Assembly (NCBI RefSeq): GCF_015999545.1
Contig: NZ_CP065546.1
Span: forward strand, 744,001-808,000
Source of the DNA: Lysinibacillus sp. JNUCC-52
GTDB lineage: Bacteria; Bacillota; Bacilli; Bacillales_A; Planococcaceae
Length of the DNA: 64,000 nt
Direction of reading: 5' to 3'
The notes beneath the pieces were generated by a model, which was not told the DNA's origin, ran no database searches, and saw nothing but the letters and a program-made list of their open reading frames with translations. Of the stretch, positions 26,771 to 36,206 are shown one piece after another. The position numbers and the translations under genes are program-made. Positions within the stretch are counted from its first letter, which is position 1. Each line of letters starts with the position of its first letter.

Positions 26771-26835
26771 TCTTTATTGAAAAATCACCACTTATTGCAA
26801 ACGGATTAAATCATGGCAATGATTATTTCACTCTT

Positions 26836-28662
26836 TTATTTTGTTGCATTGGTTAATGCATTTGCCCTTTCCTGCTCCCACTGTGCCAACGCTTCCTTAA
26901 ACTCCTCATTACTCATTGGTTTTTCTAACACTTTTTGCCCTTTAAACTTCTCTGCTGTCACACCAAATGGTGAATATTGAGCTTCGAATGGATTTAATTT
27001 TGAAGCGACATAACCGCTTCCACCAACGGCGTACGGAATGACAAAGGCTTCATCAATTAAGAAAGCTTCTGCTTTAGCAAATAGGTTATAGCGTGCTTCC
27101 GTATCAATCGTCGCTTTCGCTTTTTCTAATAAATTCAAGTAGATTGTTTGACCATTTGCTTCTGTATATCCTTCCGCTAATTCTGGCTTATTGTAAGTGC
27201 CGTCCACGCTGAAAGGCTCTGTATATGTGGATGGATCCGCATAATCTGGCCCCCAGTTTGCTTCGATTATTGCAAATTTACCAGGACGTCGAACTTCCGA
27301 TAAGAAGCCTGTCGATGGACCTGCTTCTACAATAATATCAACATAGTCGGCACCTAATAATTTTTCAATTTGTTGTTCAATGACTTGTGTACGATTTGCC
27401 CAATCTGGCATCCCAGAGTTGTATGGCATTAATACCTTTACTGGGAATGTCGCCTTCCCTTCCAGTGCAGTCATTGCTTTTTCTTTAAACTCTAATGCTA
27501 AATCTTTGTTAAAGGAATCATTACTTGAAATAGAAATCAATGGTTCTAGTTGTGTATAGTCAACACCTTCCACATCTACAAAGTTTTTCGGTGTGATTGT
27601 ATTACTCAGTAAATCTTGTGGATTAAACGGTTCAACTGTTAGCATCGCTGATACACGATCAAGTGCATGGAATAATGACTTTCTGAAATCTTTATTATTG
27701 ACAGCGACTTTCCAGTTATCGGGTTCATATTCCGCATCGAATTGTGGATTAAAGTTTAATGCATAGAAATACGAGTAGAAATTATTTTGCGTTTGACGTA
27801 CTTGTGATTTTTTCTTATCATCATTGAACCATTCGTCAATTATGGAAGTAGGGATATCTGCTGAATCGATTTCACCACGTAAAAACAGCTCTGGAGCAAC
27901 TGTTGCCGCTTCTTTATTATATTTATAGCGAATCCGATCAATGAGCACGTTACCTTTATCCCAATATGTTTCGTTCTTCACTAAAACACGCTCATTTTGA
28001 GGCTCAAATTTATCTAAAATATATGCTCCGTTATATAAGAAATTCTCACGTGTTGTACCAAATTTCTCCCCTTGCTCAGCTAAAAACTTGCCATTCACAG
28101 GGAAGAAACAAACATAATTTAACATCGAAAGAAAATATGGTGTAGGCGCCTCTAAAGTATATTCAACTGTCTGTTTATCAATCGCCTTGATTCCTACTTT
28201 GGAAAAATCAGTTTGCTCTCCGTTATAGAACGCTTCACCATTTTTTACAACCGTCGCACTCCATACGGTAGAGGATTCATTTTTTGCATCTAAAACATAG
28301 TGGAGGCCATCCACAAAGTCTTGTGCTACAACATCTGCGTACTCCTTACCTTCATGCGTCACCCATTTCACATCATCTCGTAGCTTAAATGTCCAAACCG
28401 TTGCATCTTCATTTGAAGACCATTCTTTCGCTATGCCTGGTTGTACGACGCCATACTTATCGTATTCAATGAGTCCATCAACTAGATTAGCAGCAACAGC
28501 AAATTCATTTGTTTCAGAAGTTTTTAAATAGTTTAATGTTTTAATTTCTCCAGAATAAACGACCCGATACTCAGATTTTTTCTCGTCTGAAGAATCATCG
28601 CTACAGGCTGCACAAAGTAAGGCGACTAGACATACTAATAGAAACCATTTCCTTTTCATCAT
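26836..28662 (-). CDS. Oligopeptide/murein-peptide binding lipoprotein (OppA/DppE-like)
   Basis: 608-residue extracellular solute-binding lipoprotein. A signal peptide (KRKWFLLVCLVALL) ends in lipobox LCAAC with the lipidated Cys near residue 20. The SBP family 5 fold follows: GEIKTLNYLKTSETNEF early, WTFKLRDDVKW near 90, and DYADPSTYTEP near 475. The ATG at 28662 has AGGGGG six bases upstream; the first ATG of the frame touches that site and is unlikely. Operon context suggests D-amino-acid or murein peptides as ligand. Confidence 0.93.
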   Translation of the reverse strand: MMKRKWFLLVCLVALLCAACSDDSSDEKKSEYRVVYSGEIKTLNYLKTSETNEFAVAANLVDGLIEYDKYGVVQPGIAKEWSSNEDATVWTFKLRDDVKWVTHEGKEYADVVAQDFVDGLHYVLDAKNESSTVWSATVVKNGEAFYNGEQTDFSKVGIKAIDKQTVEYTLEAPTPYFLSMLNYVCFFPVNGKFLAEQGEKFGTTRENFLYNGAYILDKFEPQNERVLVKNETYWDKGNVLIDRIRYKYNKEAATVAPELFLRGEIDSADIPTSIIDEWFNDDKKKSQVRQTQNNFYSYFYALNFNPQFDAEYEPDNWKVAVNNKDFRKSLFHALDRVSAMLTVEPFNPQDLLSNTITPKNFVDVEGVDYTQLEPLISISSNDSFNKDLALEFKEKAMTALEGKATFPVKVLMPYNSGMPDWANRTQVIEQQIEKLLGADYVDIIVEAGPSTGFLSEVRRPGKFAIIEANWGPDYADPSTYTEPFSVDGTYNKPELAEGYTEANGQTIYLNLLEKAKATIDTEARYNLFAKAEAFLIDEAFVIPYAVGGSGYVASKLNPFEAQYSPFGVTAEKFKGQKVLEKPMSNEEFKEALAQWEQERANALTNATK

Positions 28663-28694
28663 AAGCATCCCCCTAAGCTTTTTTTATCATGAAA

Positions 28695-28757
28695 ATCCTA
28701 TTGCCTCCGTCATCGATATTCGATTATTGTTAAAAATAGGACTACCTGCAATAGGAT
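28695..28757 (-). promoter_or_regulatory. Long-range stem ahead of the oppA-like gene
   Basis: Perfect 10-bp arms (28695-28704 and 28748-28757) enclose 43 bases in the gap between the M55 peptidase and oppA-like genes; a short T run follows on the minus strand. It could attenuate or process the transcript. Confidence 0.4.
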
Positions 28758-28805
28758 CTTTCACACATAAACTCGATCCGTCTAAATCTATCCTTGTGAT
28801 ATTTT

Positions 28806-29600
28806 TTATGTTAAAAACTGTAATAGCCGAAGCACTTCAAAATAATCATCTGTAACGAATTCGACTGTGTTATGCGGCTTAAATGTCGCATTCGGATAAA
28901 ATGAGTTTCGGTAAGCTCGTGTATGGTCACGGTAAATAATTTCCACGACAAATCGGTCGGGTAATGTCACTTGTAAGTCGGTCCGTGATACTTTCATAGA
29001 TGCTTCTACAAGCCGTTTTGTTTCGCTAATTGCCAATTGAGGACTAACACTTATTGTTGCATTGCCTACCCCTTCCTTTATGGCAAATGTTATAATGTTA
29101 CGATTAAATGATTGAATCTCTTCTGTCAGCCCCACATCTCCACTGACAAAAGATACTGGCACACCATGTAAGGCAGCGGCGTACGTATTAATGAGAAATT
29201 CACTTGCATATTCGCCATTTATTTTAATATCTGCAAATACACAAAGCGTGTGTGCTAATGGATTACGCTCGCTTCCACCTTTACTGTGATACCCGATGAA
29301 AATAGCACGATCGAAGCTACTATCCAGTCCAGCAACCATACACATCGGATCATATGTCCAACCGCGAATGACTTTACAATTGATAGGCAAATTCGAAATA
29401 TCGATATTGCGAGCTGAATCATGGGCATCCTTCAATAAAACCTCTGTGGCACCACCAACTATCGCACCTTCAATGGCGGCCTCAACTTCCTTCGTCATCT
29501 GCTTCTGAAAAAAATGATAATCTGGTGCATTCAGTTCTGTCTCACTCCACGAAGTTGTTCCTGTAATGCCTTCAATATCTGCACTTATATAAACTTTCAT
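28806..29600 (-). CDS. M55 D-aminopeptidase (DppA-like)
   Basis: 264-residue zinc peptidase that removes N-terminal D-amino acids such as D-Ala from short peptides. Ligands visible at expected places: Asp8 and Glu10 in SADIEGITG, His in KDAHDSARN near 60, His in IGYHSKGG near 104, Glu in YASEFLIN near 133. Its ATG overlaps the upstream dipeptidase stop by four bases. In B. subtilis dppA heads the dipeptide importer operon, the same association as here. Confidence 0.94.
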   Translation of the reverse strand: MKVYISADIEGITGTTSWSETELNAPDYHFFQKQMTKEVEAAIEGAIVGGATEVLLKDAHDSARNIDISNLPINCKVIRGWTYDPMCMVAGLDSSFDRAIFIGYHSKGGSERNPLAHTLCVFADIKINGEYASEFLINTYAAALHGVPVSFVSGDVGLTEEIQSFNRNIITFAIKEGVGNATISVSPQLAISETKRLVEASMKVSRTDLQVTLPDRFVVEIIYRDHTRAYRNSFYPNATFKPHNTVEFVTDDYFEVLRLLQFLT

Positions 29601-30334
29601 AAATATCGATACTCCTTTATTAAATAATTTTCAACCTTTGCTTCAATAGCACCATAACTAGCTTCCTTAGCATTTACCCTTGTCGCCCAAGCAATATTGT
29701 GAAAATCATAATGCCACCATTCCTCAGCATAATTCGTAAATCCTGCCGCGGTCATACAGTGATACAAAAGACGGCGATGAAAACATGCTTGCCTATTTTC
29801 ATCAGAATGCAGTTCAAAATAGCGCGTTGCAGATTTTTCACTCATTTCATCAAATGCTGTCCCAAGATCTAGGGCATTGCCTTTGTCATCTCCGAGTGTT
29901 AAATCAATGGCTCCCCCTGTAACATGCGGAACAAAATGTTCTTGGCCTTCTTTTGGAAAAGCAACAAACTTTAACGTTTCTTTAAAAACAGCTTCTTCTG
30001 AGAAATGAGCATTTTGATATTGAATTTGTTTAGAAAATTTAGCAAACAAAAATTGTTGCACCTGAAGTGGACGGTATCCGTCATATAAAATAAAGCTATA
30101 GTTTTCAGGCAATAGCATTACAGCTTGCTGTAATCGCTCAAAAGCTTCTTTGCGCAAATAAATGGATTGTAAACTGCTAACAATTTGTTGTTGGTAATAT
30201 ATAGGCTGAGTAAATATTCTAGGGTGTAGGTTGTCAATTTTAATTAATGGCTCGAAGTTTTTTCTAATTTTAGGAGTTGATTGATTCGTCGGAGTAGCGC
30301 TCAGTTCGATTGGCTGATGAAACTTTTCTTGCAT
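29597..30334 (-). CDS. D-Ala-D-Ala dipeptidase (VanX/DdpX-like, M15D)
   Basis: 245-residue zinc dipeptidase. The metal motif HVTGGAIDLTL (His and Asp) lies near residue 130 and the catalytic EEWWHYDFHN (Glu and His) near 215. ATG 30334 follows AGAGGTGGG; the longer frame has no ribosome site. As first gene of the salvage operon, with no vanS/vanR/vanH/vanA neighbours, it more likely feeds on D-Ala-D-Ala than confers vancomycin resistance. Confidence 0.92.
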   Translation of the reverse strand: MQEKFHQPIELSATPTNQSTPKIRKNFEPLIKIDNLHPRIFTQPIYYQQQIVSSLQSIYLRKEAFERLQQAVMLLPENYSFILYDGYRPLQVQQFLFAKFSKQIQYQNAHFSEEAVFKETLKFVAFPKEGQEHFVPHVTGGAIDLTLGDDKGNALDLGTAFDEMSEKSATRYFELHSDENRQACFHRRLLYHCMTAAGFTNYAEEWWHYDFHNIAWATRVNAKEASYGAIEAKVENYLIKEYRYL

Positions 30335-30641
30335 CGTACCCACCTCTTTGTAGGAAACATGTAAAATTATTAGATAATTCAGTATTTTCATTGAATATTA
30401 ACACACCACTTAATTGTTGACTAGATAAAAAAAGAATAATTACAAATTATTAGCTATTCTCTACTGATTACACAAATTATGCTACAAATAGGAAAATAAT
30501 TAATGCATATGGCGTTTTTTTTGCTATTTTATAGTAATTTAGCGAAATTCCATATTGAAAGTTATAGAATCTAACCGAAATATATCAAATAATGGCATCG
30601 CGTTTATTTACCTATAATTGTAGTTGAAAAGGAGGTACCCT

Positions 30642-31097
30642 ATGGATATAAAAGTGATGGCAGAAGTTTATCGATTAGGAATAGCAATAGGATATTTTAC
30701 GGTACAAGATGTAATTGATTGGGCAGACGCTCTGATTGAAAGTCTTGAACAACCGCCATATGAATTAATCGATATTTCATTATCCTTAAAAGCAAAACCG
30801 ATTGATGTCTGTTCATTATTACATTCCTTTTATGGAAGTCCTTTCAACGATTCCCCTTTGTACATCATGCTCAGCATGCTCAGTAATGAAAATACCTCTT
30901 CAAACAATTTGGCTAAAGTGGCGGCAATGCTTTTTGAATTAATTGACTTTATCCAGTTAGAGGATTGTTCAAAGGGGATAATAATAGATTTATTGCATTT
31001 ATCAGATGCTTACTATTTAGCAAAAAAAGGAATATATGGTGATATACAAGCAGTAGAAAACGACATTAAGAAATTTTTACAGTCCTTTGAGATTTAA
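30642..31097 (+). CDS. Hypothetical alpha-helical protein (DUF, 151 aa)
   Basis: Cytosolic, mostly helical protein starting MDIKVMAEVYRLG at an ATG six bases after AAAGGAGG. There are no transmembrane segments or catalytic motifs that I recognise. The pattern (VQDVIDWADALIE, then helices around VCSLLHSF and LAKVAAMLFELIDF) resembles short Bacillales DUFs of unknown role. It stands alone on the plus strand between the two salvage operons, with its own terminator. Confidence 0.75.
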   Translation: MDIKVMAEVYRLGIAIGYFTVQDVIDWADALIESLEQPPYELIDISLSLKAKPIDVCSLLHSFYGSPFNDSPLYIMLSMLSNENTSSNNLAKVAAMLFELIDFIQLEDCSKGIIIDLLHLSDAYYLAKKGIYGDIQAVENDIKKFLQSFEI

Positions 31098-31102
31098 TGC
31101 AA

Positions 31103-31138
31103 AAAAGCTACTAAACACCTTTGTGTTCAGTAGCTTTT
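31103..31138. terminator. Bidirectional terminator
   Basis: 16-bp arms with one mismatch, with an A run on one side and T run on the other, between the convergent DUF gene and the peptidase gene. Confidence 0.85.
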
Positions 31139-31141
31139 CGT

Positions 31142-32200
31142 TCAAGTATGAAATGTATAGGCTTCTACTATATGACCGTCTCGACCAGTAGTTGTTTGTG
31201 CCTGTGAAAGAGAATTTAAAATGGCCTCCTCTGTAACTTCGGCAGCTGCGATAAATAACTGATTCATAATCGGATGGTCTTCACGTAGTTGCTGTCGTGT
31301 TTCTAAATATTGATCCGTCTGATGCGAAATTAGCCTTGCTGTCGTAAAGCCAATCACTATATCACCACTACCATGTGAATAATGACTGCCTGTGCGTCCA
31401 AGTCCGATTCCACAGCGTTTAATCACACGTGTTAATTGACGACTACTAAGCGGGGCATCCGTTGCCAGAACAATGATAATTGAGCCATCTGTTGGTGATA
31501 AAACCGAGTTACTGTGAGCATTTGGAACATTGTAGTGTTCTCTTAAAAACTCCGAATTGTGGCCAAAATTACTTAAAACGATACAACCAACTGTATAGTT
31601 GATCTCATCATGTTGTTCCATTGTCACGATACGCGATGATGATCCTATTCCGCCTTTATAGCCGAAACAAATCATACCTTTTCCTGCTCCAACAGCACCT
31701 TCTTCTGCTCTATCTTCAGATGCATTATGAATCGCTTCGACTGCGTGATTTGGTGTAACTGGACAAGCCCGAATAGAATTTAAATAACTATCATTACATT
31801 CCCCCACTACTAGATTAATCGTCCCTGTACTATCACCAATTTCACTATTTGTCTCTAACATATATTGCAACGTTCCTTGTGTTACAGCGGGCACACCAAA
31901 AGTATTTGTCAGCATAATTGGTGACTCAATCACCCCTAGCTCATTTACTTGAATAAGACCCGTTGTTTTACCGAAACCATTTAATACATAACTTGCCCCT
32001 GTCACTTTCTGTTGAAATAAATTTCCACCATGCGGTAAAATGGCTGTTACACCTGTACAAGCATATGCTCCGTCTTCCTTTAATCTTTCGTCAAGTGTGA
32101 CATGACCTACTTGCACACCTTGCACATCGGTAATACAATTTTTTTCACCTACTGGTAACATACCTATTGTAATTCCCATTTCCCGCACTTTTTTAGTCAT
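31142..32200 (-). CDS. P1/DmpA-family peptidase (S58)
   Basis: 352-residue self-processing N-terminal-nucleophile peptidase of the L-aminopeptidase/D-esterase family. The autocleavage and nucleophile site GGIGSSSRIV lies near residue 188, preceded by GAVGAGKGMICFG; the C-terminal part has SPTDGSIIIVLATDAP. ATG 32200 follows AAGGAG by seven bases. It is the second gene after the racemase, which suggests handling of unusual amino-acid amides or beta/D-peptides. Confidence 0.9.
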   Translation of the reverse strand: MTKKVREMGITIGMLPVGEKNCITDVQGVQVGHVTLDERLKEDGAYACTGVTAILPHGGNLFQQKVTGASYVLNGFGKTTGLIQVNELGVIESPIMLTNTFGVPAVTQGTLQYMLETNSEIGDSTGTINLVVGECNDSYLNSIRACPVTPNHAVEAIHNASEDRAEEGAVGAGKGMICFGYKGGIGSSSRIVTMEQHDEINYTVGCIVLSNFGHNSEFLREHYNVPNAHSNSVLSPTDGSIIIVLATDAPLSSRQLTRVIKRCGIGLGRTGSHYSHGSGDIVIGFTTARLISHQTDQYLETRQQLREDHPIMNQLFIAAAEVTEEAILNSLSQAQTTTGRDGHIVEAYTFHT

Positions 32201-32228
32201 TTTATCGCTCCTTATCAAAAAGCCCTCT

Positions 32229-32918
32229 CTATTCTAGTGCCTTCTCTACAGCCGCTAACGCATGAATGATAGTCGTATCAAAAACAGGGACTAAAACATC
32301 TTCTTGCTGAATTAACAATCCAATCTCAGTACAGCCTAAAATAATGCCTTGTGCGCCAGACTTCACAAGATTGGCTATAACCTGTAAATAAGTTTCTTTT
32401 GAAGTTGGTTCAATTTTTCCTAAACATAATTCTTCATAAATAATTCGATTGATGACTGTTCGTTCTTCTTCATTTGGCACTATTACGTTAATACCAGCCT
32501 GTTCGATTCTAGTTTTATAAAACTCTTGTTCCATCGTATATTTTGTACCAAGCAATGCAATTGTTTGTATACTAGCCTGTTGAATTTGAACAGCTGTTGC
32601 ATCAGCAATATGTAAAATGGGTATCGTAATATTCGTCTCAATAATATCAATTACTTTATGCATTGTATTTGTACAGATGACAATAAAATCGGCACCTGCT
32701 TTTTCTAATGATCGTGCCGCTTCCCTTAATATTTCTCCTGCTTTTTGCCATTGTCCATTCGCTTGATAATGCTCGATTTCTTGAAAATCGACACTATATA
32801 AAATACACTTTGCTGAATGTAAGCCACCTAATTGCTGCTGTACCTTCTCATTAAGTAGACGGTAATACATTGCTGAAGACTCCCAGCTCATACCACCAAT
32901 TAATCCAATCGTCTTCAA
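32229..32918 (-). CDS. Aspartate/glutamate racemase family protein
   Basis: 229-residue PLP-independent racemase. It has GLIGGMSWESSAMYYR at the N-terminus and the two catalytic Cys motifs CTNTMHKV near 82 and LGCTEIGLL near 195. TTG start eight bases after AAGGAG. It interconverts L and D forms of Asp, Glu or a related amino acid, which fits processing of D-residues released by the adjacent peptidases. Subfamily (RacX/YgeA-like) uncertain. Confidence 0.9.
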   Translation of the reverse strand: MKTIGLIGGMSWESSAMYYRLLNEKVQQQLGGLHSAKCILYSVDFQEIEHYQANGQWQKAGEILREAARSLEKAGADFIVICTNTMHKVIDIIETNITIPILHIADATAVQIQQASIQTIALLGTKYTMEQEFYKTRIEQAGINVIVPNEEERTVINRIIYEELCLGKIEPTSKETYLQVIANLVKSGAQGIILGCTEIGLLIQQEDVLVPVFDTTIIHALAAVEKALE

Positions 32919-33240
32919 ATTATCAACTCCTTATTTATTAAAATCCTCTTTCGCTTCTAACGTGATTTCATCATAAATTTTTATTAAAATAGAAGAAAAA
33001 AACTACTTTCTTTGCCAATAACAGCGTTTTCCGTGAAACTTTATACTAATAATAGTCATTTCGTCTTTACTATTTATAGGTATAAAAGAAAAACCAAGTT
33101 CAATACTAAATTGAAAAGAATATTACATTTACTGTAGTCGACACCTGCTTTCCTTTACTCCCATTTTACCACCATATAAATATTTACAAAATAACAATAT
33201 TCTTCAAAATTTAAATATCATTTTATTATTATGAATTTTT
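32919..33240. other. Gene-free divergent spacer
   Basis: Strongly AT-rich. No small gene or leader structure is recognised. I looked for a glycine riboswitch ahead of the amino-acid symporter and did not see its conserved core. Confidence 0.45.
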
Positions 33241-33246
33241 AAAAAT

Positions 33247-33276
33247 TTGATGTTTAATAAAAAAAAAGTGTAAAAT
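33247..33276 (+). promoter_or_regulatory. Promoter of the AGCS symporter gene
   Basis: TTGATG (33247-33252), an 18-base A-rich spacer, then TAAAAT (33271-33276), about 30 bases ahead of the start codon. Confidence 0.6.
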
Positions 33277-33305
33277 AAAAACTTATTGAAAAAGGAGGAA
33301 GACAA

Positions 33306-34703
33306 ATGGAATGGATTTCAAATATTGTAGATGGCACGAATAATATATTATGGACGTACCTCTTAATTATATTATTATTAGCAGCTGGATTATATTTTAC
33401 GTTTGGCTCTAAGTTTGTACAAATACGTCTTTTCCCTGAAATGTTTCGTTTAATAACGGAGAAAAGAGATGGTGAATCTGGTGTTTCTCCGTTTCAAGCT
33501 TTTACAATTAGCGCGGCGTCGCGTGTAGGTACTGGTAATATTACAGGTGTTGCACTTGCTATCGGTGTTGGTGGTCCTGGTGCAGTATTTTGGATGTGGA
33601 TTATTGCCATCCTCGGTATGGCTACAGCTTTTATTGAAAGTACACTCGCTCAAGTTTATAAAGTAAAAGACGGCGATACTTTTCGTGGTGGTCCTGCCTA
33701 TTATATAGAAAAGGCATTAGGAAAACGTAAGTTAGGAATCGTTTTTAGTATTCTTTTAACATTGAGCTTTGGCTTTATTTTTAACGCTGTACAGTCAAAT
33801 ACGATTGCAACTTCTGTAGGTGAAGCATTTAATATTAGACCTGTTATTATTGGCATTCTATTAGTAGTGTTAACGGCCATGATCATTTTCGGTGGTGTAC
33901 ATAGAATTGTTAAATTTACACAAGTAATTGTACCTGTAATGGCCGTATTTTATTTACTCGTAGCACTATATGTCGTTGTAACAAATTTAGGTGAAATTCC
34001 AACAGTGTTCAAGCTTATTTTCTCTCAAGCATTTGGACTTCAGGAAGCCACTGGTGGTGCTATAGGTATAGCCATTATGCAAGGGGTTCGTAGAGGATTA
34101 TTTTCTAATGAGGCTGGTATGGGTAGTGTGCCAAACGCAGCTGCAACAGCTAATACCTCACACCCCGCTAAACAAGGACTTGTGCAAAGTTTAGGCGTAT
34201 TTTTTGATACAATTATGATTTGTTCAGCAACTGCCTTTATTATTATTTTGGCAGGCTTATATAAAACAGGTGAAAGTGATGGCATTATTCTAACGCAAAA
34301 CTCATTAGCCGTGCACGTTGGCGATTGGGCACCTTATTTTATTGCAATTAGTATTATTTTCTTCGCATTCAGCTCCGTTATTGGTAATTATTATTACGGC
34401 GAATCAAATATTGAGTTTATCAATGCACATAAAGGCTGGATGACTCTATATCGCTTTTTAGTATTAGCCATGGTAATGTTCGGTTCAGTAGCTCAAGTAC
34501 AACTTGTATGGAACTTAGCTGATTTATTTATGGGGCTAATGGCGCTAATCAATATTACGGTTATTATGATTCTCGGTAAAATCGCTTTCCGAGTTTTAGA
34601 TGATTTTACGCAACAACGTAAAAAAGGAAAAAACCCTGTCTTTTACGCAAAGTCTATCCCAGGATTGAAAAATACAGATTGCTGGGAAGATGATCGAAAA
34701 TAA
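33306..34703 (+). CDS. Alanine/glycine:cation symporter (AGCS, AlsT-like)
   Basis: 465-residue membrane protein with about ten helices. Family signatures: FTISAASRVGTGNITGVA near 65 (unwound sodium-binding helix), GGPAYYIEKALG near 130, and GVRRGLFSNEAGMGSVPNAAA near 262. ATG behind AAAGGAGG. It imports alanine or glycine with sodium; D-alanine is also taken by some members, which would suit the neighbouring salvage genes. Monocistronic with a terminator. Confidence 0.95.
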   Translation: MEWISNIVDGTNNILWTYLLIILLLAAGLYFTFGSKFVQIRLFPEMFRLITEKRDGESGVSPFQAFTISAASRVGTGNITGVALAIGVGGPGAVFWMWIIAILGMATAFIESTLAQVYKVKDGDTFRGGPAYYIEKALGKRKLGIVFSILLTLSFGFIFNAVQSNTIATSVGEAFNIRPVIIGILLVVLTAMIIFGGVHRIVKFTQVIVPVMAVFYLLVALYVVVTNLGEIPTVFKLIFSQAFGLQEATGGAIGIAIMQGVRRGLFSNEAGMGSVPNAAATANTSHPAKQGLVQSLGVFFDTIMICSATAFIIILAGLYKTGESDGIILTQNSLAVHVGDWAPYFIAISIIFFAFSSVIGNYYYGESNIEFINAHKGWMTLYRFLVLAMVMFGSVAQVQLVWNLADLFMGLMALINITVIMILGKIAFRVLDDFTQQRKKGKNPVFYAKSIPGLKNTDCWEDDRK

Positions 34704-34710
34704 AAGAAAC

Positions 34711-34746
34711 GCCATCCATCAAGTTAAACTTGGTGGATGGCTTTTT
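34711..34746 (+). terminator. AGCS gene terminator
   Basis: 13-bp arms GCCATCCATCAAG and CTTGGTGGATGGC (one G-T pair) are followed by TTTTT. Confidence 0.9.
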
Positions 34747-34773
34747 AAATGCCATTTTATGTGCCCATTTTAT

Positions 34774-34785
34774 GTGCCTGTCACC
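34774..34785. repeat. Dispersed repeat GTGCCTGTCACC
   Basis: One copy of a motif also found at 35411-35422, 35453-35464, 47693-47703 and 47735-47745 (as GTGTCAGGCAC on the other strand). Confidence 0.6.
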
Positions 34786-34830
34786 TAAACAATTCTTAAT
34801 TTTCTATCAATAATAATTTTGCCAGTTGAG

Positions 34831-35361
34831 CTATCCCTTTTTTATCATTGCTTCTGTGAATGCCTGCGATTGCCCTCTTGGAATACTCAATGTATTCCAC
34901 TCATTTCCTTTTATTTGCTTACCTACGTAGACAATTTGTCCGACATGCGAAGCATAATGTGCCATCTGTCTTTCAATAGCATCTATCACTGTATGCTGCT
35001 GTCCTCTTATTGTGACGTTGGCCAACAAATCTTCTGTTGTTAAACTCTGTAAAGCATTCAAAAATACTTGCCAGCCCTTTTCCCAAATCGCTATTAACTC
35101 TTTTTTAGTATCAATGCTATCAATAAATTCATCATCACGATTCCTTGTCGTTTTCTCGCCATCAGTTAATAAAAAGTCAGTCCATCTTGAAATCATGTTT
35201 CCACTAACATGTTTGACAATGACCGCAATACTATTTGACTCCTCATTGAAAGCCCAATGCAATTGCTCAATGTCTAATTGTGCAATTGTTTTATCACCAT
35301 CCGCCTTAACAGATTTAAATCTCTCTAGAACAACGTGTAAATATGTTTCACCCATGCTCAT
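34831..35361 (-). CDS. DinB-like DUF1572 family protein
   Basis: 176-residue four-helix-bundle protein of the DinB/YfiT superfamily. The metal-binding His residues are in IVKHVSGN near 50 and HYASHVGQIVYVGKQ near 140. Members are metal-dependent enzymes (thiol transferases, hydrolases) or uncharacterised. Monocistronic, flanked on both sides by the GTGCCTGACAC-type repeat. No specific substrate can be proposed. Confidence 0.85.
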   Translation of the reverse strand: MSMGETYLHVVLERFKSVKADGDKTIAQLDIEQLHWAFNEESNSIAVIVKHVSGNMISRWTDFLLTDGEKTTRNRDDEFIDSIDTKKELIAIWEKGWQVFLNALQSLTTEDLLANVTIRGQQHTVIDAIERQMAHYASHVGQIVYVGKQIKGNEWNTLSIPRGQSQAFTEAMIKKG

Positions 35362-35410
35362 ACAAAACTACCTCCCCTTATTTGTAGCTGGTGCAATCAT
35401 ATTATAACAA

Positions 35411-35464
35411 GTGCCTGTCACCCAAACAATTTTGAAAATTGCCAATTTTTTCGGTGTCAGGCAC
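35411..35464. repeat. Inverted pair of the GTGCCTGACAC repeat
   Basis: GTGCCTGTCACC at 35411-35422 and GGTGTCAGGCAC at 35453-35464 form a stem with one mismatch around a second, AT-rich inner hairpin (AATTTT/AAAATT region). It lies between two minus-strand genes and may act as a weak transcript end. Confidence 0.7.
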
Positions 35465-35493
35465 TGTAACGTACTCGTTGCTACAGTTTCCCT

Positions 35494-36144
35494 TTAATGA
35501 CGCGTCTGTAAATTTAAACGCTTCTCCATTCTATTGAAAATAAACGTAAATGCTAAAACTAATATTAAATAGAAGGCACCTGTCACCATATATGTTTCTA
35601 ATGGACGATAGTTTGCACCTGCAATGGCTAATGTCGTACTCCATAAATCCGACATCCCAATATAAGCAACTAGTGCCGATTCCTTCAGTAATATAATGAA
35701 TTGATTGCCTAATGGCGGAATTGCTCTTCGCATAGCCTGAGGTAAAATAACTCGACGCATCCCCAATGTTTGAGACATCCCCAATGAACGAGCCGCTTCC
35801 ATTTGACCAAGATCGATTGACTGAATTGCGCCTCGAAAAATTTCAGAAATATACGCACCGTTATGGACAGCTAAAGCCAAGACACCCGCCCAAAAGGAAG
35901 GCAGCGTAAGGAACGAAGAAATACCAAAATATAATATAAAAATTTGAACAATCATCGGTGTACCACGGATTATCGCTAAATACACTGCCGCAAAATATTT
36001 CAGTACTTTTATTTTAGACATATTAAAAAAGGCGATAATTAACCCGACGATACTACCTAATACTAATGAACAAACCGTTACTGAAAGTGTTACCCATAGC
36101 GCATCAAAAAGCATTCTATAATTCGATTGAAAAATTTCTAACAT
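35494..36144 (-). CDS. Polar amino-acid ABC permease
   Basis: 216-residue inner-membrane permease of the HisM/GlnP type with about five helices and the EAA loop (MEAARSLGMSQTLGMRRVIL) near 130. It forms a homodimer channel with the ATPase and binding protein encoded upstream in the same operon. The class takes glutamine, cystine, arginine or similar; the exact cargo is not set by sequence I can read. Confidence 0.93.
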   Translation of the reverse strand: MLEIFQSNYRMLFDALWVTLSVTVCSLVLGSIVGLIIAFFNMSKIKVLKYFAAVYLAIIRGTPMIVQIFILYFGISSFLTLPSFWAGVLALAVHNGAYISEIFRGAIQSIDLGQMEAARSLGMSQTLGMRRVILPQAMRRAIPPLGNQFIILLKESALVAYIGMSDLWSTTLAIAGANYRPLETYMVTGAFYLILVLAFTFIFNRMEKRLNLQTRH

Positions 36145-36206
36145 CTATTCACCCACTCTGTTGTCTTCATTGTTGTAAGGAAACGGAGGAAAGTTTCCCC
36201 CGTTGC

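Noticed and set aside
29597..30334. Vancomycin-resistance gene (vanX)
   Set aside because: The family matches, but no vanR/S/H/A genes are present and the operon is a peptide importer with D-aminopeptidase, so nutrient salvage is the better reading.
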